Source: Adineta steineri (lineage: Eukaryota > Rotifera > Eurotatoria > Adinetida > Adinetidae). From it: DNA of 64,000 nucleotides. Position 1 is the stretch's first letter, and every line of letters begins with the position of its first letter. Positions 35,856 to 49,099 of this stretch are shown piece after piece. The translations under genes were made by a program, and so were the position numbers. The notes under the pieces are model-generated. The model did no database searches and was not told the DNA's origin. It was given only the letters and a program-made list of their open reading frames with translations. The stretch is taken from assembly GCA_905250115.1 (NCBI GenBank), contig CAJNOI010000181.1, positions 87,984 through 151,983 on the forward strand. Reading direction: 5' to 3'.

Positions 35856-36296
35856 ATGATAAAAACCATTCTTTTATTCGTAGTATTTTCTATTGTTTAT
35901 AATCAATGTAATGCATGTGATTTATGTATTATTGATTCAACTTGTGATAGTGATAACGTTCATTTCAATATTTCAGTATCAAGAGAATGTCAATATCCAT
36001 TAAAAGTATCTTTTACTTATACAACTGATATTAGTATTGATAAACATTATTTAAATCAAACAATTGATTGTTATAATTGTCATTTTGATCTTACTATTGA
36101 TCCTATACGTGATGCATGGATTTATACTTTATCATTTGTATCACCTAAACCACCATCAAAAAGATGTTCAGTACATAAAGCTAATTGTGTTGGATCAACA
36201 TCACCATATGTATGGATTGTTACTGGTAGTCTTTCGGGTTTATTCATCTTATCTGGTACTCTGTTATGTATTATTCGATATTGTCGTAAACAATAA
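35856..36296 (+). CDS. Small Cys-rich type I membrane protein, unknown
   Basis: From the ATG at 35856: a signal peptide (MIKTILLFVVFSIVYNQCNA), a Cys-rich ectodomain of about 95 residues with eight Cys (CDLC, STC, REC, CYNC, RCS, ANC) and potential N-glycosylation sites (NIS, NQT), then a transmembrane helix (VWIVTGSLSGLFILSGTLLCII) and a very short basic tail RYCRKQ. About 146 residues, single exon. I do not recognise the family. An in-frame ATG at 35757 would add 33 basic residues in front of the signal peptide, which is less likely. The Cys pairing and topology suggest a cell-surface receptor-like or adhesion fragment, but no function can be assigned. Confidence 0.7.
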   Translation: MIKTILLFVVFSIVYNQCNACDLCIIDSTCDSDNVHFNISVSRECQYPLKVSFTYTTDISIDKHYLNQTIDCYNCHFDLTIDPIRDAWIYTLSFVSPKPPSKRCSVHKANCVGSTSPYVWIVTGSLSGLFILSGTLLCIIRYCRKQ

Positions 36297-38956
36297 AAAA
36301 ATGAACAAAAGACAATGAATATAGCTCTTATTTTGCTCAAATTGTAAAAAGAAGAAGAAAAAAATATATATATATGATTATTTACATCTGTATAGCAAAA
36401 GAGTTTATATTTCTAATGATATGAGATTGATTTTCTTGAGATATTCCATATGTACTTCATAACTAAATCTTAGAATTGAATATATTTACACAGATGTTTT
36501 ATTAGTCAATGTCTATTTTGTAATACAAATAAGATTAATATTGATTAGATTTGTATCATTATCACATAGGAAGAATCTATTTATGAATACCAATACAAAT
36601 AATATTATTATAAATAAAACAATTGATGGCTTTTGTAAACATAAATTTCAAGATATATTCATATAGACTATGTTATTTTTCGAATTATATTCTGACATAC
36701 ATAAATTAGGATATTATTAATACTGTTTTATACATAATTTTAATTAGTACTCATATGACATTCATATTTTTATCTCATAGGAATTACACTAACATGTTTA
36801 GTTTTAATGATAGGTATATCAATATGACATAAACTACATTATCTATATATTTGTTTTTGTAGGAACAGGAATATTCAAATTAATATTTCTATCATGTTGA
36901 ATAAAAATAGGGAATTATTCACCAATACATTATTATTAGATGTAAGTCATATTTTGATAAAAACATGGTAATTACACTTTACAAATACTCCTGTTGAGAT
37001 TAATTTGCTATGCTTAATGAAACAGTAAATGATTATATTTTAATTATATTCTTTAAATATTCATTTGTATATGCTGAGTTTTTGTTTTTTTCTTTTACTT
37101 AATGAATAAAAGAAATTTCATTCATGCATATTATCATTTCAATCACTAATGCTTCAAGTCTTCCGGTTTTTCTGTCTGTCTTGCTTACACTCGATTAGCT
37201 TCCGTTGCATCTAAACACACATACACATGCAAAATATAAGAAGTATTGGGTTATTCTTAACAATCATACTAATCAATACAATGGATAAGAACGTGCTTTG
37301 CGTGTTATGAAAAGAATATTATTCTACTGCATGCTTGCACACTATTAACAGAAATATAGATATAATATATTCCGGTATAGATCATTTATTATATATTAAG
37401 TTTGTTCTTTTTTTTTAAAAAAAAAAATATCTATTCTTAATATTTTTTATAGAACGATATGGAAATAAGACCAACTGCTTGAAAATTTTTTTGATGATAA
37501 TAATGAATATAAATAACTTTTTTGTGATGTTAATTACATGTCTTTTCTTTTCTTTCTCACGCTTGACAGCACTGTGTTGCAACAGTGATTCTACTTGTAA
37601 TAACATCAAAAATGCTTTGAAATTATTAATCGAATCATATTGTGTTATTATAATCGGTTGACGAAAAAGAGATGAGGATGATGATGATGATAATAATGTT
37701 AGTGCCTCTCTCGCGTTTTTTCCTCTTCTATTACTTCTAACTAGACTATGATAGTTCCGATAGAGAACAAGAAAAGAAAGCAAAAACTTATTTTAACACG
37801 CACAGTCGGTTTCCAGTAGTTTATTGCATGATGTTCGTAAGAGCTAGTGAGCATTTGAACTTTTCTGTTGCCGTCTACTTTCATCTGTCGACGTCAGAAA
37901 AAAAAGAGAAGAATTGCAAGAAAAATGTTCGATGTTACTAGAACATGCGATAAAAAAAAACGCCTACTTTGTCTTCACATTAGAGCTTATGCTTTCTCTC
38001 ACTCTTGCTACTTATCAGCAGAGTGCCAGCGATGTTAGTAATGAAAAAAAAATAAGGGCGACAAATATTAGACGTGTTCAAAAAAAAAAAGAATGAAAGG
38101 AGATAGAGAGACAGGGAGAGAGAGAGAGGCATGTCAATAAGAAAAGAAGGAGGAGAAGTAAATGAAAGTCAGAAGTTATAAGTTATAATAAAGTATATTT
38201 ATCTAAATTCTATTTTTAAAATTAACTGAAAACATCATTTGTTGATTTGGTTAACTAATTTTCTTATTATTTTTTATAAATTTTCCGTATATAATAAAAT
38301 ATCCTAGCTTTACTATAGAGCATAGGGTTCATGTAAGTAATGTCTCTAGAGACATAGTGTAGCTCGAATTATAGAGAAAAGATTAGTTGACAGATTTAGA
38401 TAAAGAGAATAAATGATAAATATCTAATAAATAGACAATCATTGATATTATCCATAAATACTGATTCTATATATATATATATATATATACTTATAAACAA
38501 AACCTATTTTCTTGCTTACTAGATTTCATTCTTCTCATTTCCGTTCGTAGATATAAGAGAATGACAATGTGTCATTCTAGATTTTTTTTGGCAGCTTGAT
38601 GATAATATACTTTAGATCTATCAGATACTATTAACTAAGAAAAAGACTATCGTATAATACATCATACTAAAGAAGAGTCTAAAAGCACTAGAATTTTTTT
38701 AAAAATAGACATCATTAGATTCATTTTTTCTAATATTAGCTATCAGAAGAGAACTAATAGTCTATAAATCTACTTGAATGAGTACTACTCATACATTGTT
38801 GATCATCAATCTTGAAAAATAGTTCAACATTACTTTAGTATTTTTTTGCTATTAACTTTTTTTTTCTAATATGATAATAGTTCAAAGTTCGAGAGATAAA
38901 ATGGCTATATAATTAATGATACGAGTAATAAATTTTTTGTTATATGTTTTTTTAGA
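36297..38956. other. Intergenic, 2.66 kb
   Basis: No gene recognised. Holds an (AT)n microsatellite (about 38468-38490), a purine-rich GA tract (about 38094-38160), and a perfect 16-bp palindrome ATGTCTCTAGAGACAT at 38340-38355. A TTTTTTTAG acceptor-like site ends one base before the ATG of the NACHT-WD40 gene. Confidence 0.55.
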
Positions 38957-41900
38957 ATGGTGTCAGAGCCTATTAATAATAATAATAACAGTACAGATGT
39001 TTATACAAATGTAATACAAGGGAAAGTATTATTGACTGGTAATCAATTACCGAAAATAATTTGGAATCAAATTAAAATTCTTGTTATATCGAATAAAAAT
39101 GGTAAGAAAAATACAACTTACAAACAGTTTGTAAAAATCTATTTTTTTTTGTTTTAGAATTTGATATTGAACGTGATCTGTTAGTAACAGAAACTTTACC
39201 AAAATTACAACAATATTTTTTAACACAAGGTATTTATGTTTATTTTATTGATTGTAATTTAAATTGGGATTTTGATATATCAAAAAATCCATATCATATA
39301 TTACGTTATATGAAAGAAATACAAAATGCTTATGAAACATCAACTGGACTTTTTTTATTAAATTTTATTGGTAATAAATATGGACAAATTGTTTTACCAA
39401 TTGAATTATCAACTACAGATTTTAATAATATTAAAAATTCAGCAGCTGATTTAGGCAAAGGTAAATTTCGATTACAAAAAAAAGTTTCAATTGATGATTT
39501 TTTTCTATAGATGTTAAACCACTTGAACGATGGTATGTATTAGATGATAAACTGTCACCATCGATTTATAAATTAAAAGATCCTGATGAAAATTCTACAA
39601 ATGTTTCATCACGATCATTATCAACATATGATTTAAATACACATGAAAATCTTGAATGGAATGAAGCTTATATAACTTTAGTTGATTTATTTCTAAGTGT
39701 TCAATATGAAAAATCGAATGTTAAATCAATGTATGATATTCCATTACTCTCGAGTGTAGAAATGTTATTTAATTATTCAACAAAATTATCTTCATCTGGT
39801 TGTATGTGTGTTTTAAGGCAATTTGATGGTATGTTATTTACTCTTTCATATAATTATACTAATTATTTTATGAATGAAGAAGAAAAATAAGATGATGATT
39901 TTTCATCTTGAATGTCTATGATTAAAAATAAAAAAAAGAGGCTTGTATTATATTGTAACATCTTATTTGGATCGTCTTACAATATTAATTAGATTCTCAT
40001 TTCTAATATACATTCAATAACGATTCTATTATATATATATATTGTCTCTTGAGACATGTTTTACGAGTTTTAGAAAAGCAAATAGCACCATTGTCATATA
40101 ATCATGATTAAATAGAGATAAAAATACTTTAAAATCTCTACACATATATTTTCTTCATTGATATAATTATACATAAATTTAAAGATCATATGTTTTCCGT
40201 TTCAATGCAAAAGAGTATTCTATAATTAAAGGTCAGGTTAATCATAACAACTAAATCCTTTGATAATAAAAAAATCTTTTCTGTCAATGAAGAAAAAAAA
40301 GACTTACAGAATGTTTACAAAAAAAACCTCATCCTCTTAAGAGTCCTGGAATACAACTTGACAATAGCTTACAAATCTTTTATCTCTTTGTATTTGAAAA
40401 TAATCTCAGCTAGATATATCATTAATAAAAATTCTTTTTATTATAAGATCTTATCGAACAAAAGAAGTATCATTTCTTAAATAAGACAAATTAACTCTCA
40501 CATATATATAAATTTCTATTTAAAGTTCATACTAATTATTTATGACAATATTTCTTCTTTCTATTCAAAGGTTTAAATGAAAAGAGTAAGGGTAATGAAT
40601 ATTTTATTGATACACTTGCTGGTGGACGTTTAGATAAAATACGTCAAGAAAAATTAAAACGTTTTCGTGAATCTGTTGTTAATAAATTTTCAAATAATGA
40701 TAATAATGATTTAAAAAATGATGATAATCGAACAATACTAAATATTCCATGGAAAGATAATGGAGATTTTCAGTCGAATGATTCGGATTATCAACGATAT
40801 TTACGTACATTAAATGCATCCATATTTCTTCGTATTAAATCATTATATGAACGTTCAATTGATTTATCAATATTACATCATTTAAAACCATCTCAACAAA
40901 TTTTATACAATGAAAATCTTATGCATTTAACATATTATACAAAAACTTTAACAAATACATGTCTTGGTTTAGAACATTTTATTGAAAATAATTATTCATT
41001 TAAACAATGGTTGACATTAGCTAATACAACTGAACATTATCCATATATGATATTTGGTAGTCGAGCATCAGGAAAAACTTTATTATCAACAAAAATAGTT
41101 CAATATCTTATAAATACATTAGGAAAAAATGTACAATGTATAATAAGATATGTTAATTTAACATCAAAATCACGTCAACTTAGCGAAATATTTTCATCAA
41201 TATGTACACAAATGGGTTTATTACAAAATGCATCAGTAGGAAATATTGATCAACAAACTAATCGTATTGAATATTATCAAACTATTTTAAAAAATTTATC
41301 AAAAAATCAAAAACCATTTATATTAATGATTGATGGAATTGAAGATATAACATTACAAAGTCAACATATATCATGTAATACATTTTATCAAACATTACTT
41401 CAATTACTTCCACCAAAAGTAATATAAATGTTTTCATATTCATAGATAACGAAAATATAGAGTTAGAATTCAAATCATCTAACGTTGAAAAATCCCCTCT
41501 GGTTATTTTAAATATTTGTTTGTCTATGCTAACAAACAAAAATACAAGTACGAAGTAGTTTTAGTGTAACGCATGTTTACGTAAGATAAATAATTGTTCA
41601 TAAATCAAAACAAGGTCAATAGAATAGTGGCACCATACTTTTTTTCCATCTTCTAAAAAAAAGAAGAAAGATCTATAAGATGTCAGTGTAACCTACGATG
41701 CATAAGCATTAAAATTTACTGTGTACAAACAAAAAGTACTAAAAGTCTTTTGGATTTTTTAAACTCGCTAAAAGTAGCTTGTGACCAGGGCAAAATTGGA
41801 AATTGTTTCATATCCTATCTCTGGTATCTTTGAATGCTTTGGAACAATATTAAAATTTTAAAATCAAATAAATGTAGTTCTCTCGACTTATCAAGACTAG

Positions 41901-44900
41901 TCCTAAGTGCTTTTGTATGCATTCTGTGTTTCGTCATTCAGGAATACTATGAAATGTCTTTTTCAAGTGTTTCATACATATTCTTGTAGAGCTTGAGAAG
42001 CTGCATATTTAAACTTTCTTTGAGAACTTTCTCTGAAAATCATGAAATCTACAGACTTTGATTTTAACACTAATTGCCAGTCTTTCTGTTATAAACTGTA
42101 TGCTAAATTAGATTCAAAATCTGTATTTTAAAGAAAACGCTTTGCCCTATCAGTGAATGAAAAAATTAGGCTTCGGCGTTTCTATGAATACTTATGCATT
42201 ATAGGTTATATGTTTACACCTGCTTGAGAAACAGTTACATAGACTTTCAATGTTCTATTATACAGTGACAAATCATACATTCTCTAGCAAAATATTATTG
42301 AGACATACAACAACTTTGGAATGTATTTTTATAGGTATACGTAATATTATCTGTTGGTCGAAGTATTCATTCATCATCTTCATATGAAATTCCAATTCGT
42401 GAAATGATTGAAAAAATTGAAAAAGAAAATTGTCTGATTGAATTACCATTTACAAGTGAAACAATAAATTTATCTGATTTAACATTATTTATAAAATCCG
42501 AATTAAATTTAATTCAACGACATATAACAGATTCAGTTATACAAACATTATCAAAATCTATCTATCAACAATTAGATAAACAATCACAAATGTTCTATAT
42601 TCTTCGACTTATTTTAAATGAAAGTTATTTAGATTATTTATCATTAGAAAAAACGAAAGTTGATTCAATAGATTTTAATCTTGATAATATACTTAATAAT
42701 TATATTGGTAAGAGAAAAATTTATATATATATTTTTTTAATTGAATTTTATTTTAAAGATCATTGTGAACAAAAATTTGGTTCAAAAATATGTTCATTTA
42801 TATTTAATTATATTAGTTCATCTCAATCAGCAATTAGTGAAATTGAATTACTTGATATATTATCATGTAATAATGAATTCTTTTTGGAATATTATTCAAA
42901 AGATTTACCAAAATATTTACGTTTTCCACCATCATTATGGATTGCTATTAAATATATGTTAGGTAAATAGATAAGAAGAAAAAAAAATGAAGAAAATATC
43001 TGAAAAAAAAATTTCTTTAGGTCCACTGTTAACAGAAAGATATTTTGATTTAAAAGTTGTTATATGCTGGAGTCATTCATTTATTCGACGACATATGAAA
43101 CAGAAATATTTAAAAAGAGTTGAAGATATTCGTATTGCACATCGAGATATAGCAAATTATTTTCTTGAAGCTTTTATTGAATCAAAACCATTGATTGATA
43201 TGAATCGAAACGTTCAAATTAGGTAAGAAGTTTCTTATCAGAATAAATTATATTAATGAAAAACGATTACGAGAGTAGTTTTATTCTGAATTTTGCCAAC
43301 GCCATGATATGATTACACATGTGTAAAAATAGTTCCTAATAACTTTATTGAAGAGTTTAACCTATGGCATGCTTATTCTAATAGTATTAGGTTTATTATT
43401 CACAGATATTCTATGTTATTACAGTTGACGAGAATCTGCTGTGCTTACGGCAATGGCAAATGTCCTATTGGCGAAAAGCCAATAAGCCATTCATTCATCT
43501 AAGTACTTGATATTAATATTTAATTGATTAATAACCATACATTATGAAATGTTGTTTAAGACAACTTGTTAATTTACACTTCCGATTGAAATAAGTTCCA
43601 CTCATCTGTACACAGGAAGAACATGCTGTTTACATTGTATGCTTACTTTACCTTACGAGAGCACTATTTGCACTCATTCTTACAAATACAGACAATGTAA
43701 ACAAGAACCTGGAAATCATACTTTCTTTGAGAAATACTACAAATTTTATAAATATTCCTCTACTGTTTCAAAATTCTATCGGTGGCACATCCAGGGTCGT
43801 GTCGAGGTGTCGAGGGCAAGAGGGGAGCAGTGCGCCCCAGGGCACATCCAATCTAAAAAAGTACATCTACCATGTCATACATTCTATCTGCTTATGTAAT
43901 CTATTATTCAATAAATAAATAAATTATTCTCTAGAATTTTAATTCTAGTTTTGTTATTATTTCGTAGCAAATTGATACTACAGATTATGTATTGTATTTT
44001 ACTCAGAGAGAATACACGCATCGTTCTAGAACGAAATATTGATGTTTTAAGGACATTTTTTTATCTTTAGTATAGTTTTCTGGTTAAATAAACTGAGTTT
44101 TCGTCATATAGTATTCTTAGAAAACCTACATACTATTGCATTTAGTATGTTGAAATACATTTTTTGTTCCTCCATTATCTCAAGTACTCATTCACGTATC
44201 ATAATTGACTCAAAAACTTCTTATTTTATTTTTCAGAGGTGATAATGGTCGTCGTTTTATTTTACAACAACCACTTCTATATTCTGAAGTAGCATATAAT
44301 TATCGACGACTTAGTGAATTATGGTATCAATTAATGCATTCTGGTAATTAATATTATTCCAAAGATCTAATTAATATATTTCTATTTTAGGTGATATTGA
44401 TCGTTTAAAAGAATACACATTATGTTGTTTTGAATATTTATTATCAAAAATTCATGGTCTATCTATTGAACAATTACTTTGGGAATTTGATATAATCTGT
44501 AGTAATATACTTGATGCTGATATACTTCTTGTACAAGCTACATTGAAAACTATAACAAATATTATATCTTCTAATCCAATGTTACTTGCAGGAGAAATTA
44601 TTTTACGATTAAAAAATATTAAAAGTAAGATAATTCACACTCGCAAAATAACATATATTCATTGATTCTATTTCAGGTCGTTATAATGAACATATTGAAT
44701 CTTTATATGTTCAAGCACATGAATGGTGTGAATCATGTAATACACCTGTATTTGTACCACTTTCATCATGGATATCAACAATTCCACCAATGACAATAAC
44801 AATTTTACCATGTAATGATTATGTTTATAAAATAACTCCAACAACATTTAATCAACATGTTTTTTGTGCAACACGACAAAATGAAATTGCAATGTATCAT

Positions 44901-47900
44901 ATACCATCAAAAAAACTTGTCAAAAAATTTACTAGTAAATTTTAATATTCTTTTTTCTTTTTACAAAATATATTCTTCTATTTATTATCAATTTTTAGGT
45001 CATGCAGGATTAATAACATCAATTAAATTAACATATAATAGCAAATATTTAGTATCAGCATCATTAGATCGAACTATTAAATTATTTAATCTTAATTCGG
45101 GTGATTTAGAAAATACTTATAAGTAAATTTTTAGAAGAAATTTAAAGAAGAAAACAACGTTTTTTTTCTAAATTTAGTGTTCATCAAGATGATATACTTT
45201 GTATGACTGTTTCACATAATAATGAACATATTGTAACTGGTTCACGTGATCGATTAATTATTGTACTTCGTCTTGAAACAGGTGAAATCGAACATTCAAT
45301 TGAACAACATACAGATGCTGTTACTGGAATTGCTCTTACACAAGATGATAGTATTTTAATTTCAGGTTTATTTATTTTATTATAAAATCAATAAATATAT
45401 TCATTCTATACTTATTTTAGGATCACGTGATCAAACAATAAAACGATGGACTTTTCGTGGAATGCAATTACTTGATATTATTGATACAATTGGATCGCCT
45501 ATTAAGCATATGATTATTTCAGCTGATGATACATTTATTATCATTGCTTGTGATGATACATCAGTTCAAGTAAAATCACTTGTAACTGGTAGTGATATTC
45601 ATCGACTTGAAGGACATACATCAGAAGTAAGAGAGAGATAATACGAATATGTCTTGAAATCCGGAAAATTTCTGATATCATTATAACAGAAGAGAATGAT
45701 TATATTCTTTCATAAATATTTATGATTGTCTACGTCAATTATGATTATCATCTACCGAGTGCCATTCTACTTTACTGTGCTCTGCACTTCTATTAGCAAA
45801 TATGCACAGACGTGCACCTTGAGAGTGTGGGTTTTGTATCCATGCTTTATGCACACCCATACCTTCTAGCTAAAATCAAAACTCTTGCCAATAGAAGTGT
45901 GACAGTTCCAATTGAAAAGAACTAAGCCTGAGCTTTCATAGTCCTAGTTGCCAAATATTGCGAGGGCGATGAGATCGATCGCGATGAACATCTTGTGGGA
46001 CTTTCTTTATTGGTAGCTAGTAAAAAGTGAACTACGTCACCTTTCTTCAAATCAAATGGTTTTTCTTCTTTCTTGCACATGCTTCTTTGATAAATAAACT
46101 GTTGAATCTTTTTTCAAAAGTTTTCCAGATTTTGAGACAACACCGAAAATACATTAAATTTTTCTTTGAAATTTCTCAATAGGTAACAAGTCTTTCAATA
46201 TCACAAGATTCAATATGTTGCTATGTGGGTTGTGTTAATACATATGTTTATGTTTATAATTTTCGTTCACGTCTTCTACTTCGAACATTAACACATCATG
46301 ATTCACCTGTAACTGATCTATATGTATCTGCAGATGATTGTTTTCTATTTTCAGCAGCCGAAGTTTGTTTTTTATTTTCATAATAGGTATGAAACATAAT
46401 TTAATGAATTTTTAGAATGCAATACATGTATTAAATGTTAAACAACAATTTAATGGTTTTCCTAATGATGATCCATTATCAACACAAAATTCTATAACGT
46501 CATTATCGATTTCACGTGAAGGTGATGTTGCTATCGCTGGTTGTGCAGCTGGAATTGTCCGATTATATAATTTAATTGATGGAGAACTTACAGAACAAAT
46601 TGTTGAACATCGTGCACCTGTAACACAAGTTGCACTTTCACATTCATATCTATTTTCATTATCTGGTTCAAAAGATACAACTGTTAAAGTCTATGATAAT
46701 GAAATGGGAGAAATTGTTACCGAATTTACTGTAAATAAAGAATAAGATATTTTTATGTACTTTTGAATAATTGTTTTTTTCCATATCAGGAACATTCCGC
46801 TTCAATATCACATTTACGTATATTAGAAGATAATCGAAAGATTTTATCAAGTGATGAACAAAATTACATCAAAACATGGTGGGCCAATACGGGTGAATTG
46901 ATTGATTCAGTAAGCTAATATTTTACAAAATATATTATTAAGCAATTTTGTTTTTGCTAGTATAATGTCCCATGTAAAATGCTTGGTGTATCTCCCGATG
47001 GAAAATATGTTGTATCAGGAAATGCTGATAATATGTAAGTGTTATTTAATTGATGATATAATTCTTTATGAATAAATTAAATTTAGTTTAAAAATTTGGT
47101 CATTGGATGATGCACGTGTTGTCCGTTCAATTGATCATACAGAAGGAAAAATTACGTGTATAGCTTTTAGATCTGATTCACAGTATTTGATCACAGGTGG
47201 TGAAGATTGTAGTTGTAAATTATGGGAATTATCATCGGGAAAATTAACACAAGTAAAAATAAGAAATAGTTTTTAAAGAAAATTATAAGTATGCATTAAA
47301 AGGTTTTGGTTGAACATGAACAATCAATTACAGCTGTTGCTATAAGTGAAGATGGAAAACATGTTTTAACCGGTGACAAAGATGGTCAAGCAATACTATG
47401 GTCATTTGTAGACGGTACAGATTTCTCAAATCTCTATCTCAATATCTTTTTTTTCTAAAAAACTTATTCTAGGTGCTGTTGTACATAAACTTCTTAGACA
47501 TAAAACTGCCATTGTTTTTGTTTCATTAACTACTGATGGCAATATTGCGATTACAGGTTAATAAATTAAACTTTTTAATTTAATTTTTATATTTATTCAT
47601 TGGTTTTTCAGCTTCCCAAGATGGTCTTCTTTCAGTTTGGTCTACTATAACAGGCACTTATATAGCAACGTTTTATTTCAATCATACTCTCGTTAAATTA
47701 AATGTTTCACAGAGTGGAAGTAAGAAAAATCAATTGAATCTTTCTGCATTCCTTTTGTTTTTATCATAGTTCGTTTTGCGGCAATTCTACAAAATACACC
47801 ATGTGTTGCTATGCTTAGCCTTTTTAATATATCATCAAGTGATGCAGGTAAAATGGCACAACGTCATAGTCAGAGTATATTGTTCTGAATATCTTGGAAA

Positions 47901-48067
47901 AAAATAAAATATATTTTTTCTTTCAAGTGTTTTCTGATACATCCAATACTATATTACCAATTAAACCAAAACCTTTACTTTATCCGAAAGATGCAAGTAT
48001 GTTAACAGATTCACGACATAATTCAAAAACTGATCAAATAGTTGTTGAGCCAATACTTGTAAGTTGA
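38957..48067 (+). CDS. NACHT and WD40-repeat protein (NWD2/NWD1-like STAND ATPase)
   Basis: More than 15 exons. The N-terminal region (KILVISNKN, LPKLQQYFLTQGIYVYFIDC, FLLNFIGNKYGQI, RWYVLDDKLSPSIY) matches the DUF4062-like domain of NWD proteins. A NACHT/STAND ATPase follows with Walker A GSRASGKT (about 41059) and Walker B FILMIDGIED (about 41320). Then come helical linker domains and about thirteen WD40 repeats from about 45000 on (for example SASLDRTIKLF, SGSRDQTIKRW, GGEDCSCKLWE), enough for two propellers. Such proteins are switch-like oligomerising ATPases; NWD1/2 have neuronal or chaperone-linked roles, and related architectures act in cell death and immunity. Three introns are long (39829-40571, 41419-42334 and 43225-44236) and one (45627-46182) contains a telomere-like palindrome. 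The end is uncertain: the stop at 48065 overlaps a consensus donor GTAAGT (48059) with an acceptor near 48138, so a further exon is possible. Confidence 0.88.
40043..40056. repeat. Short palindrome TGTCTCTTGAGACA
   Basis: Near-identical to the palindrome at 38340-38355 (TGTCTCTAGAGACA core). It lies in the first long intron of the NACHT-WD40 gene, while the other copy lies in its upstream flank, 1.7 kb away. Could be a regulatory site; chance is possible. Confidence 0.35.
45818..45869. repeat. Telomere-like facing palindrome, copy 9 (intronic)
   Basis: CTTGAGAGTGTGGGTTTTGT on the left, GCACACCCATACCTTCTAG on the right, about 12-bp spacer. The only copy found within a gene, in a 556-bp intron of the NACHT-WD40 gene. 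Confidence 0.75.
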
Positions 48068-49099
48068 TGTGTTGTTTTGTCTGTTATTAGTTATGTCTTT
48101 TTTACTTCCTGATGGAACGAAGAAAAATCTTTTCTCAGCTTGAGATTGAAATTATTGTCAAACAAATATTCAATCGGAATCTAATCATCGACATATTTGA
48201 CAGTTACATGTTGAGAATATCAATGATTATACATTTTGTTGCGTATTTTGTATATTAAATCTATATGAATGTGTCATGTAGAGAGACAAGATAACGTCAT
48301 GTCATATATATTTGATCAATTAATATAAAAGAAGAAAAAAAAACTATACAATAAGTCATACAATTACCATTAATTAAGGCATGACAAAAAGAACTATGCC
48401 TTGCAGACAACAAAAAAAGGGTAACGACGTCATTGACAATGACAGCATAAGTTTAGAATATTTATATGAAGATGTCAAGGGATGCGTTCATATACTCGTA
48501 TATACTTCTGTTGACTTATTATTACTATGCAATTAAGTAGGACATGTTAGCATTAATATCGTGTTATTCTTGATGATAAACTGCATTTACTACATGTTTT
48601 TCTTTCCAATTTATCCCTATATTTCTGAGTTGACGAGAAACATAACACGTTTCTTTATTGTCAGAACGTCGTTCTCTATTATTAACAGAGGTGTCTTTCG
48701 ATATATATTTATTTTTTTCTCTATGACGAACATGAATGTTTTCCTATCTTTATTCTTTATCTAGAAATAGACAAGAAAGAGAGAAGCTTGAAGTAATTAG
48801 ATAAAACTAAATATAATAAAATCGTTGTACTATTTATCCCGGAATAAAGCTGTTTATTAGACTAAGAAAAATATTTTTTCAGTATGATTGAGCAAGACAA
48901 AAAGAAATCTCTCTATGTGGGGTATTGACAGAAACGACAATAAAAAGAAAAATATAAACATAATACTAAGACATTGAGTGTCGATGGATACATAAAGAAG
49001 AAGAATCTTGACTTAATCTAACCTTGTATTATTTTTATATGGATATAAAGAAAAAGTCTGTATGTATAGATAAGATCAGATATAAATAATAATATAAGA
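48068..49099. other. Intergenic between NACHT-WD40 and GPCR genes
   Basis: About 1 kb, AT-rich. An optional last exon of the preceding gene could start near 48139 and run to a TAA about 39 codons later. Otherwise nothing recognised. Confidence 0.5.

Noticed and set aside
38468..38490. (AT)n run as an origin or regulatory element
   Set aside because: Plain microsatellite; similar AT runs are common in this background.
43639..43918. Two overlapping frames with GC-rich centre in a NACHT-WD40 intron
   Set aside because: The block at about 43790-43855 is GC-rich and probably a repeat fragment, but it has no protein similarity I recognise and lies inside an intron whose flanking exons join in frame.
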